From the NCBI GenBank assembly GCA_022495995.1, contig JAFEMH010001292.1, forward strand, positions 372,001-436,000: a stretch of 64,000 bases of DNA, read 5' to 3'. Under the pieces are notes generated by a model that ran no database searches, had not been told where the DNA came from, and saw only the letters and a program-made list of their open reading frames with translations. Of the stretch, positions 11,010 through 22,329 are shown in pieces. The position numbers and the translations under genes are program-made. The stretch is from Adenophora triphylla var. japonica (Eukaryota > Streptophyta > Magnoliopsida > Asterales > Campanulaceae). Within the stretch, counting starts at the first letter, position 1; every line of letters starts with the position of its first letter.

Positions 11010-12647
11010 CTAGAAGTAGTATTTGATGAGGTGAGTAGCATGCCAAGGATGTTTCAACTCGTCACCTCCAGGATGAGCTATCATGTAGGTCCCTTCCTTG
11101 ATGACTCGAGTGACTATATAGGGACCTTCCCAGTTAGGAGATAGCTTGTTTTGCTGGGTCCTTCTACCCGTTGCCTCAATCTTTCTCAATACATAATCTC
11201 CAACTTGGAAAGACCTTGCCTTGACCTTCTTGTCATGATAACTTTTAGTCCGCTGCTTGTAATTGACCATTCGGAGGTAGGCTGTTTCTCGTTTCTCGTC
11301 GATCAGGTCCAAGTCGATCAACCTGTTGGTGTCATTCTGTTCTTGATCAAAGAAAGTCACTCTAGCGAGAGGGAATGCGAGCTCGGCGGGTGCCGCGGCC
11401 TCGACCCGTATGTGAGAGCAAAAGGGGTTTCCCAGTAGGCCCCTTGTGGTTGTACGAACTGCCCAAAGAGCAAGGGGGAGTTCGTCCAACCAATTGTTTC
11501 GTCGACCAACGAGCCCAGTTTTGAGCGAAGATAGAACAAGTTTATTTGCTGCTTCAGCTTGCCCATTTCCTTGAGGATATGCGACAGAAGATTTCCAATG
11601 TTTGATTCCAACTCGCTTCATCTCTGCTTCGAAAGTCTGGGAGAACTGTAGACCATTGTCGGACACTATAGCACGAGGAAAACCAAATCGACACCAAATG
11701 AAGTCGTGAATAAAGTTGATAGCATTCTCCTCTGTGATGCGAGCTAGTGGTTTGGCTTCAACCCATTTGGTGAAGTAGTCTATGGCCACTATCACATACT
11801 TGCAGTTTCCTCGGGCGGGAGGGAAGGGTCCAATCAGGTCGACGCCCCACATGTCAAATGGCCAAGCTGCGATCACAGGAGTCTCTTTCTGTTGTAGGCA
11901 CGTGGGAAGGTTGGCAAACCTCTGGCATTGATCACATTTCTGAACAAAGTTGTGAGTGTCAGCTCTCATGTGTGGCCAGTAGTATCCCAAAGTGATTAAC
12001 TTGTCAGCAAGAGTCCTGGCCCCCGGGTGTCCACCACAAATTCCACTATGTACCTCATGTATCAACAGGGCGACCTCTTGAGGGTGGATGCACTTTAGTA
12101 ATGGTCGTGTATAAGATCTTCTGAATAGGTCGCCTCCTTGAATGACATACCTTGGAGCTTTCTTTTTGATAGCTCGAGCCTTCTTCTCGTCATCCGGCAA
12201 CTCTCCATTTTCTAGGTATGCTTTCATTTCCTCAATCCAACACTTCTCCTGAGCCCAATTTCTTGAGGGATCATCTATGCATTGAATTTTTACTCTTTCA
12301 TAGGCTGGACTTTCGAGGAAGGAGATAGGCTCATCATGTGGTTCCTCTGAAGTAGCCAGTTTCGAAAGGAGATCAGCCAGCTCGTTATCTTCTCTTCCAA
12401 TCCTTTGAATCTCCCAGAATTCTAAGTCCTTTATTAGCTCCTTCACCAGGTCGCAGTATCTGATGAGAGTAGAACTAAGCACTTCGTACTCGCCTCTGAC
12501 CTGGTTGACTATCAATTGTGAGTCACAGTAAGCCATGATCTTAGTTGCTCCGAAGCACTTGGCGTACTCAATAGCTGCAATCAAGGCCTCGTATTCAGCC
12601 TGGTTATTGGAAGCATCAAACTTGAACCTTAGTGATTCCTCATACAC
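11010..12647 (-). pseudogene. element E pol, second RNase H and integrase
   Basis: The frame encodes an archaeal-type RNase H (SNNQAEYEALIAAIEYAK near residue 13, CDSQLIVNQV, REDNELADLLSKLA), which is the extra RNase H of the Tat lineage. A complete gypsy integrase follows: a zinc-binding H-H-C-C region (HEVHSGICGGHP ... CDQCQRF), then the catalytic D-D-E as GVDLIGPF, VSDNGLQF and GNGQAEAAN, and a C-terminal DNA-binding part with FQVGDYVLR. The integrase inserts the cDNA into the genome. This part shows no internal stop, but it is out of frame with the upstream RT portion by a frameshift near 12650-12700. No chromodomain is present. Confidence 0.9.
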
Positions 12648-12690
12648 GGTCCCAGTTTACGGCTCAATCAACACTATTCCGGCTCCACTG

Positions 12691-14133
12691 CTATTCTTGG
12701 TCGCTGACCCGCTCCGAATAGACCTTCCAACAATCGTCGGGTAGGCTAATGACGACACTGGGACTCGGTTCTTTCCCCTTAGCTTTTTCTTTAGGAACTC
12801 GTTGCTCGTTGTCTTCCTTGGTGAAAGTAAGCTCGACCAAGAAGTCGCCTAGAGCTTGAGCCTTCAACGCCTTTCGAGGTCGATAGTCAATGTCAAATTC
12901 GGTGAGGGCAATTGACCAATTGAGCGATCGACACGAACTCTCGGGTTTGTGCAATATCTTTCTCAAAGGTGCATTAGTAAGAACCACGATTGGATGAGCT
13001 AGAAAATAAGCTCGCGGCTTCCTTGAAGCCACGACTAGAGCATAGGCGACCTTCTCGGCGTTGTAATACCTACTTTCCACGTCGATAAAGCTTTGCGATA
13101 TAGTACACGAGGCTTCAAGCCCCTCATCCTCTCTAATCAACAACTGCTGCAACCGACTTGTCTCCCACAGATAGATATACAAACAAAGTCTCTCCAAAGT
13201 GGTCGGGCTACTTAGCAGGGGTGGAGCAGCGAGGTAATCCTTTAGCTGTTGGAACGACGAATGACATTCGGTCGTCCATTCAAAACTTTTCGTCCCCCTC
13301 AATGCTTTGAAGAAGGGGAGAGACCGCTCTGCTGACTTTGATATGAAGCGACCAAGAGCTGCTACCCTTCCGTTAAGTCGCTGCATCTCTTTGATATTGG
13401 TGGGAGCCTTCATGTCGACTAAAGCCTTTATCTTCTCTGGATTAGCTTCTATGCCCCTTTGAGATACCATGAATCCCAAGAACTTGCCAGCTGCCACTCC
13501 AAACACACATTTGCTGGGGTTGAGCTTCATGTCGTTTGCTCGTAAATTGGCGAATGTTTCCTTTAGGTCGACCACGTGACTCCCGGCCTTAGTTTTAATG
13601 ACCATGTCGTCAACGTAGGCCTCCATATTTCGACCAATCTGTGAGGCAAAGACTTTGTTCACCATCCTCTGATAGGTCGCTCTTGCATTCTTCAATCCAA
13701 AAGGCATCATATTGTAGCAGTAGATGCCTCAGCTTTGAAATGCCGTTTTCACTATGTCATCCTCGTGCATCTTTATCTGGTGGTATCCCGAGTAAGCATC
13801 CAGGAAACTGAGAGTAGAGTGACCAGGAATGGAATCAACAAGCTTGTCAATTCTAGGAAGAGGATAGCTATCCTTCGGGCAAGCTAGATTGAGAGTAGTG
13901 AAGTCGACACACATCCGCCACTTGCCATTCGATTTCTTCACCATGACCACGTTGGCCAACCACGTTGTATGAGTGGCCTCTTTGATTATACCTGCACTCA
14001 AAAGTTTTTGTACCTCTGCTTTGATAGCCTCTTCCTTGTCGCGAGCAAAACTTCTCAACTTTTGGGGTCTAGGCTTTATGGTCGGGTTGACTTCCAGTCT
14101 GTGAACAGCGACCTCTTCCTTGATTCCCCTCAT
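12691..14133 (-). pseudogene. element E pol, reverse transcriptase and first RNase H
   Basis: The RT starts with the fingers (VNPTIKPRPQKLR, KSNGKWRMCVDF, YPLPRIDKLVDS) and continues through SFLDAYSGYHQIKM to an in-frame stop at about 13729. Beyond it come MPFGLKNARATYQRMVN and the catalytic YVDDMVIK, the thumb, and a gypsy RNase H (YNAEKVAYALVVASRK, VLTNAPLRKILHKPE). The RT copies the RNA into cDNA and the RNase H removes the template. The stop and the frameshift into the integrase frame near 12650-12700 inactivate this copy. Confidence 0.9.
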
Positions 14134-14889
14134 GTCTTCTACCCTCCAAGCAAAGACATCATTACTCTCCTTGAGTAGCTTGATAATCTCCGGCCTTTCT
14201 TCGGTGACGGTTGTTTCCCAATCTGAATTTTTGGTCGGGGTAGGAAGAGTTGGTGATGATTGACTCCGGCTCGTCTACGCCTTCTAATCTGGTCCATCTA
14301 CGGGAACCGTAGAGTCTCCACTATGATTTCACGACCTTTTGTCTTTCCTCGGCTCCCAAGTGTGGAGCCTCCTCGCCTATCATATCATCAAGCTTGTCGG
14401 CAACCTCGCCGGGTAGTGGTGGTGGCCCCCGAGTTATTGTCGAGCTGGAGGCATAGGTTGCCTATGACGACTTGATCGACCATAACTACATCTGAATCGA
14501 CCTCAGTGGTGTTAGAGTGACGTGTCGACTCAAGCATGACCTCGTCATTTGAGCGATAGGTCGACTCTACCACGTCGGTGATTGTTGACGGTCGGGTAGT
14601 TTTGGTGGCGGCCGGGACGGCTTCAAGTAACCATCGCTAGCCTCACTCTAGCTCCCTTTTCTTTCTTTCTCTTAGAACATGATCCGGATAAGCACGAGCC
14701 GTGCCTTGTACGCAACCTACTCCAGCGAGGTGTGGGGAACTTTACTCGGTGAGGAATTGATGCTACCATTCCAAGAGCGACACTGTCCGGGAATTCCAAG
14801 GATGGCGGCATAGTCACTATTTACATCAATTACGATAAATTGTACCTTCGAAACAACCCCGAGGGGTGCGGCCTAGGTCAACGTCGAGC

Positions 14890-15060
14890 GCTATCGGCCT
14901 TTAGCATCAACTCGATGGTTGGTGAAGCCCTCCAACCTCGCCATCATATCTCTCCAACTGTTCTTCATTAAGACCCATCTCCTTGAAAGTTTTGTAAAAC
15001 AAAATATCCTTGCAGCCCCGTGTCGACTAAGAGTCCGCTCGTCGTACATCCATCAATGAG
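14890..15060 (-). pseudogene. element E aspartic protease remnant
   Basis: On the minus strand GGACTCTTAGTCGACACG encodes the protease signature LLVDTG, but the following residues are shifted by one base (KDILFYKTFKEMG is readable only in the neighbouring frame). The protease would process the Gag-Pol polyprotein. The flanks 14134-14889 and 15061-15357 hold degenerate pol linker without clear domains. Confidence 0.6.
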
Positions 15061-15357
15061 ACTGGGATGACGAGAACTTGCTCCCTAGCCGCCATATTAG
15101 TTGCCAATTCATGGGGGTAGAAGCCGATCGCTTCATCTCTTACTTCTCTCCTTGGAGGCACGTGTGGGGCCTTATTGAGTGGAATATCTTGTGCTTGATG
15201 GCCGTGTTGCTCGCTTGTTCGGTGATGACCCCCTGTGTTCGGTCTAGGTTGCCTAGGTCCTTGTTGCCCACCCGCGGCTGCTCACCTCCTCCCGGCTTGA
15301 GGTCTCTTCACATAAGCCTCGAGTCTCCCCGGTCGACCATTCTCTGGATGATACGCT

Positions 15358-16257
15358 TTAATCCCAAGCAATCCTCGTGAGATGACCGGTGTCTTTGTGG
15401 TAGTCGCAGTACTTGGCATTGTCCCTCCTAAACTTGTTGCCTGGATTCATTGGGACAGGAGGAGCTAGCTCGACGGCATTCATAATCTCAGTTCGACTCA
15501 CCGTAAGGGGAGTGAAAGCTTCGGGCACCTTCTCTGTTGCCCTAGTTCTGTTCTTTCCATTTTTATTGTTCCCCCCATTCTTGTTAGAGTCCTTTTTATC
15601 ATCAGCGACTTCAACCTTGGGGCTCTTACCATTCTTCTTTTCTTTCCTCTCCTCAGCAAGAGCGACGTTGTATACCTTCTCAAACAACTCCTGTCGAGTT
15701 GTTACTGTACGAACTGTGAGCTCGTAATCCATGTCTGCTGAGGAAATGCCGTTTCGGAAGCAGTTAATGACCTCCCTATCAGTGAGGTCTTCCTCTATCT
15801 TATCAACCATCTCTTTGAACTTGGTGAAATAGCTCATCGAGCTTTCATTCTTACCCTGCACCAAGTTATTCAAATCAGTGACGGTTATCTTCCGAGCTTC
15901 TGCAGTCGAGAAGCGGTCTAAGAATTTTGTTCTGAAGCATGCCCAAGTGGTGATACTATCGCCATTGCAAACCATCAACCAAGTTAAGGCCGCCCCAAGA
16001 AGTGTGCTTAGGAGAGCTTTGCACATGTTGTCATCCTCATTGGCGACAAAACACATAGTGGCTTCCAGATGTGCTATGTGGCTCCTGGCATTTGTCGACC
16101 CAGAGTACTTCTCCAGAAGAGGCAACCTGAAAGTAGGAGGAGGTCGACTATCTCTGATTTCTTTGGATAAAGGTCGAAGAGCGAAATCAATTCGTTCAAC
16201 TTTTCCCATCTCTTTTTTCTTCTCCTCTTCCCATTGTTCGAATTTCTTCTTCATCAA
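15358..16257 (-). pseudogene. element E gag
   Basis: The frame of about 299 codons contains the retrotransposon Gag core (TFRLPLLEKYSGSTNARSHI, LLGAALTWL, QGKNESSMSYFTKFKEMVDK, DREVINCFRNG), a lysine/asparagine-rich linker, and the beginning of the Tat-type zinc finger CDYHKDTGH. The frame ends before the last cysteine, so the finger is truncated. Gag forms the particle and packages RNA. The true start probably lies further upstream in 16258-16400, where the reading is broken. Confidence 0.88.
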
Positions 16258-17160
16258 TAGCCATTCTCTAGCATCGGGTCTTTCATCTCCTGGAGGGGGA
16301 GCAGCATTCGACCTCTGGCCTTCACTCCTTCTGTCTCTATAGGAATTGGCCCTCTCTGATCTTACAGAGATCTATGTCATTTGCTTCTTGGAGGCGACCT
16401 GCGCCTCTCGGCAGCTAGATGGCGACCTGCGCTGTTATCTCCGAGTGGCGACTGCGCCTCTCCTCTCTCATAGGCGACTGCGCCCATTCCTGTCTCTTTG
16501 AGACCCCGATCTCTGTGTTCTTCTTTGGGAAACATGTCCATTTCTATTGGGCATTAACCGAGTCCTCAAATCGATTGAGCCTCCCGCTCTCTGTTTCGTG
16601 AGGCTAGCCCTTAAATCGTTACTCGGCACATGAACTATAGTAGGAGCTCGACGTACTATTCTCGTCTCCCGCTGCCTGTCCCCACACCTTCGTTTGGCCT
16701 AGCACTCCACGGCCCGTTGCCCATTAGAAACCCGAGCGGGTGCCACTCTCTCGGGAAGCGTATGCCGGCCTGTTTCGCCTCCTCCACAGGCTATCAAGTC
16801 GGCGAGAATGCAGGCTCGCTCCAACATCATTTCTTTCTTGCTCATGGGATTAGTGGAGGGACACCCTGCTTCCCACATTCGCATGCCCAGTTGTGCTTGG
16901 GTGAGGTGGAGCTCCCCGTCCTTCCATGTGACGCTTTTCTCTCCTTGCATCGGCAATCCTCGCCATCGCCCACGCCTGTTAGAGCGTGTCGCCCTAGCAT
17001 GATGTCGTTGAGGAGGGGGAGGAGGAGGCAAATCTGCATTTCCAACGTTTGTATTGTTGTTGTTGTTCACTTCGTCATGTCCAAGTGAAGCCTCTGATAC
17101 GTGTCCTTCAAGTCACCATCGCTGCAGTTAAGAAAAGTTTCGAGGTCAAGTTTAAAAGCA
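16258..17160 (-). other. leader region of element E
   Basis: This non-coding stretch between gag and the primer binding site contains short repeats of GGCGACCTGCGCC near 16390-16490. The open frames visible here have no recognisable domain. Confidence 0.5.
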
Positions 17161-17163
17161 CGT

Positions 17164-17179
17164 TCCCGCAATGGAACCA
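17164..17179 (-). promoter_or_regulatory. primer binding site of element E
   Basis: On the minus strand TGGTTCCATTGCGGGA lies three bases after the inner end of the 5' LTR. It resembles the PBS of element D (TGGTTTCATTGCCGGGAA) and a degenerate TGGCGCCGTTGCCGGGGA (tRNA-Asp type). One G is missing. Confidence 0.65.
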
Positions 17180-17182
17180 AAC

Positions 17183-17839
17183 CGATGCGGCAGAAATGTG
17201 CTTATCAATCTTCCTCCACGTGGCAGCCCGATCACCCGGCTTCTTGACTCGAAACAGAACCCACGACTAGCCGGATGTGTCTCCGGCGAAGACGCTCGGG
17301 CGTGAGAGTAAGATAACAGTTGTATATGGCTCAAAATGTATTGAATAATGAACTCAGGATACAAAATGGCAGTTACCTTTCACCGTTTGGTAGTGATGAA
17401 GTATTTATAGGCAAGAGTGATGTATTTTTGGGGAGGCGACATGTCCTCCGAGATTATAGCGCGATTACTTGGACGTGGGAACATGTTTATAACGGTCCCC
17501 GATTTATAGGGATGTGGTTATGAGGATTGTTCAACCAAATAAGCGCAAGTGTTAAGTCGTCACTTGTTGAGTTAGGTCGAGGTCGCCACTCGTGGAATGG
17601 TCGACCCGACCGTCTGGGTAGAGCATGGTTCGTGACCCGAATTGTAATATGGATCAGCGAGGCCTCGGACTAAGTTAGGCCCGGACCTATTAGATCGGAC
17701 CGTAGGCTTAGTCGGCGACGCTGAGATGGGCTTTGGGCCTTGCTCTGACTGGGCCAGCCCTATTGAGAATGTGATAATCAAAGCTGGATGTAATTGGGCT
17801 TTACTTGCTTGGCCCAACTCGGCACTTTTGGTATGTTCA
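17183..17839 (-). repeat. 5' LTR of element E
   Basis: The outer edge ends GGTATGTTCA followed by the ACAAT duplication at 17840-17844. The inner edge begins CGATGCGGCAG, where the other copy has TGATGCTGCAGG. The TATA box reads CTATAAATAC on the minus strand near 17400-17410. Confidence 0.88.
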
Positions 17840-17891
17840 ACAATATTTACTTCACTATATTTTTTCTTAATTTATGTGTAAATAGTAAATA

Positions 17892-18155
17892 CTCCCTCTG
17901 TCTCACCCGAAAAAGCAAAAAAATTTTTTTTTGGTGTCTCATTAAAAAATGCACTCTCAAAATGAATTTTTTTTAATACTTTTTTAATTTGTGAGACTCA
18001 CTTGTTATACTCACAATAACTATCCATTAACTATTTCTTACCCACTTTCTCTCTCATACATAATTTTTCATACTCACAACATTTACTTCACAATACAATC
18101 TCATTAATTCTCGTATAATATTAAATTTGTAATTTTTTGAATAGAACGGAGTGAG
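17892..18155. mobile_element. Stowaway-like MITE
   Basis: Inverted ends CTCCCTCTGTCTCACCCGAA and AATAGAACGGAGTGAG are flanked by TA on both sides (17890-17891 and 18156-18157). The interior is AT-rich and non-coding. Confidence 0.75.
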
Positions 18156-18410
18156 TATGTAATTTGTGATATTATGAAAGGAGTACATTATAAAAAAATA
18201 AAAAGAACATCCAAAAATAATCCACATATGTATGGCCTTCATTTGTTGTCAAGTCTATGGATCCGGTCAAATAAATTTAGACCACACATCCCTGTGCCGT
18301 ACCCACGGACCATACACAGAGGTTCATTTAATCCGCTACATGTCAACGTCGACAAGTCTGGGATATGCATTGCCCACCTAATTTGCAACATAGGATTAGA
18401 AATAACCAGT

Positions 18411-18509
18411 GTTCTTAAATATATCCCGTCTAAGTCTAAGAGCGTCTAGTTTTAAGTTTCGTCTAGGTCTCGACTAACATTCGCCTAGCGCTTTTTAAAA
18501 CTTTGGAAA
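18411..18509. mobile_element. possible short hAT-like MITE relic
   Basis: The phrases CAGTGTTCTTAAAT near the start and GCCTAGCGCTTTTTAAAACTTT near the end resemble the ends of short plant elements with GCGCCTAGG-rich interiors. The inverted repeat is weak and no target duplication is clear. Confidence 0.25.
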
Positions 18510-18568
18510 TAACCTGCCCGTGAATTTGAATCACATAACAGTTCAAGTTGCTTTAATTTGTCGATTTA

Positions 18569-19100
18569 CTCACTTTGACACATAAATTTTTATTTTTTGT
18601 GTTTCATTTAAAAAGATACACTTTTAAAATAAAAAAAAAAATTAATACTTTTTTATTTGTGGGACTCACTTGTCATACTTACAATAACTATTCACTAACC
18701 ATTTCTTATCACATACTCCCTCCGTCCCACACCTACGTGCACACTTTCCATTTTGGGCGTCCCAAACCTACGTGCACATTTCCTAAAATGGAAAGGAATC
18801 TTTACTATTCCCTCCACTCATTCTCTCTCCTACATTATTTTAATACTCACAACACCATTATAATTTACTATTCCCTCCACTCATTCTCTCTCCTATTTTA
18901 TTTTCACACTCACAACACTTTCATTATAATACTCTCTCCTTAATTTACGTGAAAAGTCAAAGTGGGCACGAAGGTCCGAGACGGAGGGAGTATTCTCTTT
19001 TCTAAATCACTTTTCATACTCACAACATTTATTCCATTATACACTTTTCTTAATTTTCGTGTAAAATCAAATTTTGTCTTTTCGAACGAAACGGAGGGAG
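18569..19100. mobile_element. Stowaway-like MITE interrupted by another MITE
   Basis: The left end CTCACTTTGACACATAAA and right end CGAACGAAACGGAGGGAG are flanked by TA at 18567-18568 and 19101-19102. The interior resembles the MITE at 17892. The middle is occupied by the separate MITE at 18716-18990. Confidence 0.65.
18716..18990. mobile_element. inner Stowaway-like MITE
   Basis: The ends CTCCCTCCGTCCCACACC and GTCCGAGACGGAGGGAG are clear inverted repeats flanked by TA (18714-18715 and 18991-18992). The interior repeats CCTACGTGCACA and TATTCCCTCCACTCATTCTCTCTCC. It lies wholly inside the MITE at 18569-19100 and is therefore younger. Confidence 0.85.
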
Positions 19101-19444
19101 TATTAAAGAATTATTAAAGAGCCACTAGGTGCCAAAGCATCTAGAGGAAATTTAGATGAGATTGAAAATTTGGACATTTTGATAAAATGACTTTCTATGG
19201 GTGCAAGATGAAAGAGGAAGACGAAATCTCTTAAACATTGACTCAACGGTCGGTGTCAAAAATGAAATGATGAAGATGAAGAGAACTGAGTGGGAGGGGA
19301 GCTGATTTGAGAAATTTGTTTGCAAGCTATAATTGAGATTTGAGATTTAAGTGAATTGATTCACGACTTAAATATTTAGCCCAACTAGAAGATACGTAGA
19401 ACACCAAGACAACTATTTTCTAATCGGACACGATTTTTGGTGGA
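19101..19444. other. unassigned sequence
   Basis: No coding region, repeat boundary or RNA gene is recognised between the MITE cluster and the tandem duplication that holds element F. Confidence 0.3.
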
Positions 19445-19631
19445 TTGAAGTTAGACTGATTCTATGATGAGAAGCGCACAGCAGTACGACACTTGTATTG
19501 CTCTCCCGGAGAATTGGTTCGACAACGGTTTTCAAGTATCCACTGTGATGACGCCACAACTTTTGGGGTCTCACAAACATGAATAACTAACTTTATATGA
19601 ACTGGGTAGATAGATCACAACATAAACAATA
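19445..19631. repeat. first unit of a 291-bp tandem duplication, left part
   Basis: This segment (TTGAAGTTAGACTGATTC... to CAATA) continues at 24418-24521 once element F is removed, and the reconstructed unit matches 24522-24812. Its last five bases CAATA are the F target duplication. Confidence 0.9.
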
Positions 19632-19875
19632 TGATAAGGATTGATTTACATTCCTATAATATGTTAAGGATCCAACATCTTCTCAGTCTCCCTCCACATG
19701 ATGCGGCAGCCTCAAGTTCCAACAGTCAGTCAAAAGCTCTTCCACTTCAGCTCTCCAATGTTCATTCTTATCAATGTATTTTAGAAATGTATTTTAGAAT
19801 TAGAACAGCCTTTGATACTTGTATATATAGCTTGTTATTCTTTTGAAATAAATACAATTTGCCAAACACTTTATA
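19632..19875 (+). repeat. 5' LTR of element F
   Basis: The LTR starts TGATAAGGATTG and ends AACACTTTATA, and no difference from the 24169 copy is visible. TATATATAG at about 19822 may be the TATA box. Confidence 0.92.
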
Positions 19876-19888
19876 TGGTATCAGAGCC
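19876..19888 (+). promoter_or_regulatory. primer binding site of element F
   Basis: TGGTATCAGAGCC, the standard initiator tRNA-Met complement, follows the LTR with no spacer. Confidence 0.9.
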
Positions 19889-19918
19889 TCAAGGGCTTAT
19901 TTTTTTTCTCCTCCGCTT

Positions 19919-20780
19919 ATGGCCGCCTCTGATTTCCAAGTCCTCCCTAATGCCGCTGAGCCTACCATTCCTCTCATTGTTGTCTCTCTATCTCACGTCC
20001 TTAAGCTCACCCCAACCAACTACATCTCCTGGAAGACTCAGATTGAGGCCACTCTTCTTGGCCTTGATCTATACAAGTATATATGATGGTACTCATCCAC
20101 CCCTCCTAAAACTCTCCCTTCCCCAGTCGCTGCTAACCCTACTGTCACTCCCACAACACCCACCACTGATGTCACCGATCTCACCCAAACAGATGACACC
20201 AACCCTAACACCAATCCCAACCCTAGCCGCACCATCCCCAATCCGGCGTATACCACATGGTTTCGCCAAGACAAGCTTATTCTCGGCGCCTTAGCAGAAC
20301 TCTTTCCGCTCCTCTCGTCCTCTAATCTCTCTCTCGTCCAACAACCTTAGATGCTTGGCGTACCTTAGAAAGACCTATGCTAACCCATCCAAAGGGCACC
20401 TTAAGCGGTTAAAGGATCATCTCCGTAGTATCACCAAAGGTGCTAGATCGATCTCGAATTCATGCAGAAATTAAGAACCGCACCGATAAGCTAGCCTCTC
20501 TAGGCCGCCCTCTAGACCACGAGGATGTCGTTGACCGCATCCTTGAACAACTCCAAGACCCGGACTATGATAGTGTCATCTCGGTTATTCAAAACCGTGA
20601 GAATCCCATCACATTTGATGAGTTACATGAGAAACTCATAACAAAGGAACTCTCCCTCAAAATCAAAGCAAAATCCAGCCCTCTTTTCCTATATGCATTA
20701 ACTATGCTTCCGCCCGTAACCACTAGCCGCAGCTCTTCCTCTCGCAATCCTAATCCCACCGCTGGTCTCCTTCCTACACT
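19919..20780 (+). pseudogene. element F gag
   Basis: Starting at ATG 19919, the frame encodes a copia Gag N-terminus (TNYISWKTQIEATLLGLDLY) and stops after about 55 codons. The continuation in a neighbouring frame includes TTWFRQDKLILGAL-like sequence. Further on, LASLGRPLDHEDVVDRILEQ and ITFDELHEKLITKEL are the conserved C-terminal half of copia Gag. At least two frame changes separate these parts. The zinc knuckle region near 20800 is not cleanly readable. Confidence 0.8.
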
Positions 20781-20813
20781 GGACAGACATACTTCCCAAA
20801 CTCTCCTAGAACG

Positions 20814-21368
20814 GTGGCACCCTTCAAGGGGCGTCGATGGTGCCGAACCTCCGGGCATTACTCTCTCCCAATGTACCCTTTTCCGCAAGCTTCACCCTCA
20901 CATTACTATCCCAAACCCTCCTTCTCGGTCACCTACATTTCACCAATCACGGTCACTCAAGGACCTCCTACCGCGGCAACACCACTCCTCAAGCCACTAA
21001 CCATTCGCCACACCGCTATCGTTTCCAATCCCAACCCTTCGGCTTGGCTTCTTGACAGTGGTGCGACTCATCACACTACGAATGATCTTTCTAATCTTGC
21101 GGCCGCATGCGCCCATGATGGTAATCAAGAATTGCTTATTGGGGACGGCTCTGGCTTGAACATCGCTAATACTGGTTCACTTTCTCTTACAACTCCTTCT
21201 TCTAATTTTCATTTAAGAAATGTTCTTCATGTTCCATCTATTTCCCGTAATATAATATCTATTTCTGCCTTTTGTCGTGATAATAATGCATCGATAACTT
21301 TCTTACCTGACTCTTATGTTGTGAAGGACATTCGTTCGGGCACAACTCTCCTTCAGTGGTCAACCTAG
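20814..21368 (+). pseudogene. element F protease
   Basis: The frame contains the copia aspartic protease signature AWLLDSGATHHTTNDLSNL with the catalytic D-S-G, then LLIGDGSGLNI and VLHVPSISRNIISIS. The N-terminal part is Gag linker in a shifted frame. A stop at 21366 separates it from the integrase segment. Confidence 0.85.
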
Positions 21369-22300
21369 GTTCGGTGTCTACGAGTGGAATCCCGTCTCTC
21401 CATTCACTTATTCTCGTCACTATGACAACCGCAAATTGGCATCATCGTCTCGGCCATCCGTCTTCTTCAATTCTTAGACATATTAGTAATAAGTTTCATT
21501 TAAACATTCCTAATTCATCTTTATTTCATTGTAATTCATGTGCGCTCTAGAGTCACAAACTTCCTTTTCATGAGAATTCTATTCATCAGATGGACCTCTT
21601 GATGTTATTTATAGCGATGTCCTGGACCTCCCCCTCCTTTCCCATGATGGTTTTAAATATTATCTTTTATTTGTTGATCATCATTCCAAATACATATGGT
21701 TCTACCCCTTAAAACACAAAAATGACGCTACACATGTCTTTACTCGCTTTAAACTCCTTGTTGAGAAATTTTTCAATCGCTCAATTAAAACAATTTTCGA
21801 GTGATAATGGGGCGAATATATTGGACTCCGCCCAACCCTTGCTTCCTTTGGCATTAATCACCTCACTTCTCCCCTCATACACCCGAACATAACGGGTATT
21901 ACTGAGCGTCGTCACCGTCATATTGTTGAAACAGGCTTTCTTTACTTATTCATGCTTCCATGCTTACCTACTATCTTGGCCTCTCTTGCCTTCGATCAGC
22001 ATGTTATCTCATCAATCGCATGCCAACTCCTACCTTAAACCTCTCCTCACCATATCTCACTTTACATAAACAGCCACCAAATTACTCAAAATTACGTAGT
22101 TTTGGTTGTCTTTGTTATCCCCGGTTGCGTCCATACACCTCCCACAAACTCGAACCCGGATCTTCTCCTTGTGTCTTCGTAGGCTACTCCGCCACACAAA
22201 GTGCTTACTACTGCCTTGACCCATCCACAAACAAAATATACACTTCCCGACATGTCAAGTTTGTAGAGTTTAAATTTCCCTTCTCCTCCTTACCTTCTTC
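21369..22300 (+). pseudogene. element F integrase
   Basis: The GAG-pre-integrase zinc-binding part (WHHRLGHPSSSILRH, then CNSC) is followed by a stop at about 21550. The catalytic core is readable in pieces: IYSDV (first Asp), a DNGGEYI-like region with a frame break near 21800, and ITERRHRHIVE for the Glu. The frame from 21960 to 22300 gives the C-terminal part (LRSFGCLCYPRLRPY, VFVGYS, SRHVKFVE). It cannot be functional. Confidence 0.82.
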
Positions 22301-22329
22301 TTCCAGTCACCAACCTACATCCACTATCG

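Larger units (their letters stand above)
5737..17839 (-). mobile_element. element E: Tat/Retand-type Ty3/gypsy retrotransposon
   Basis: This 12.1 kb element has LTRs at 5737-6405 and 17183-17839 and is bounded by the 5-bp target duplication ACAAT at 5732-5736 and 17840-17844. Read on the minus strand the order is 5' LTR, primer binding site (17164-17179), leader, gag (16257-15358), protease remnant, RT, RNase H, a second RNase H, integrase (to 11010), a tandem-repeat spacer, then a spliced gene on the opposite strand (6888-10112), polypurine tract and 3' LTR. Dual RNase H plus an antisense ORF is the layout known for the Tat lineage (Retand/Ogre group). Gag and pol carry stops and frameshifts, so E cannot move by itself. 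Confidence 0.9.

Noticed and set aside
19632..19846. 71-codon frame repeated at 24169-24383
   Set aside because: It lies entirely in the identical F LTRs and includes promoter sequence.
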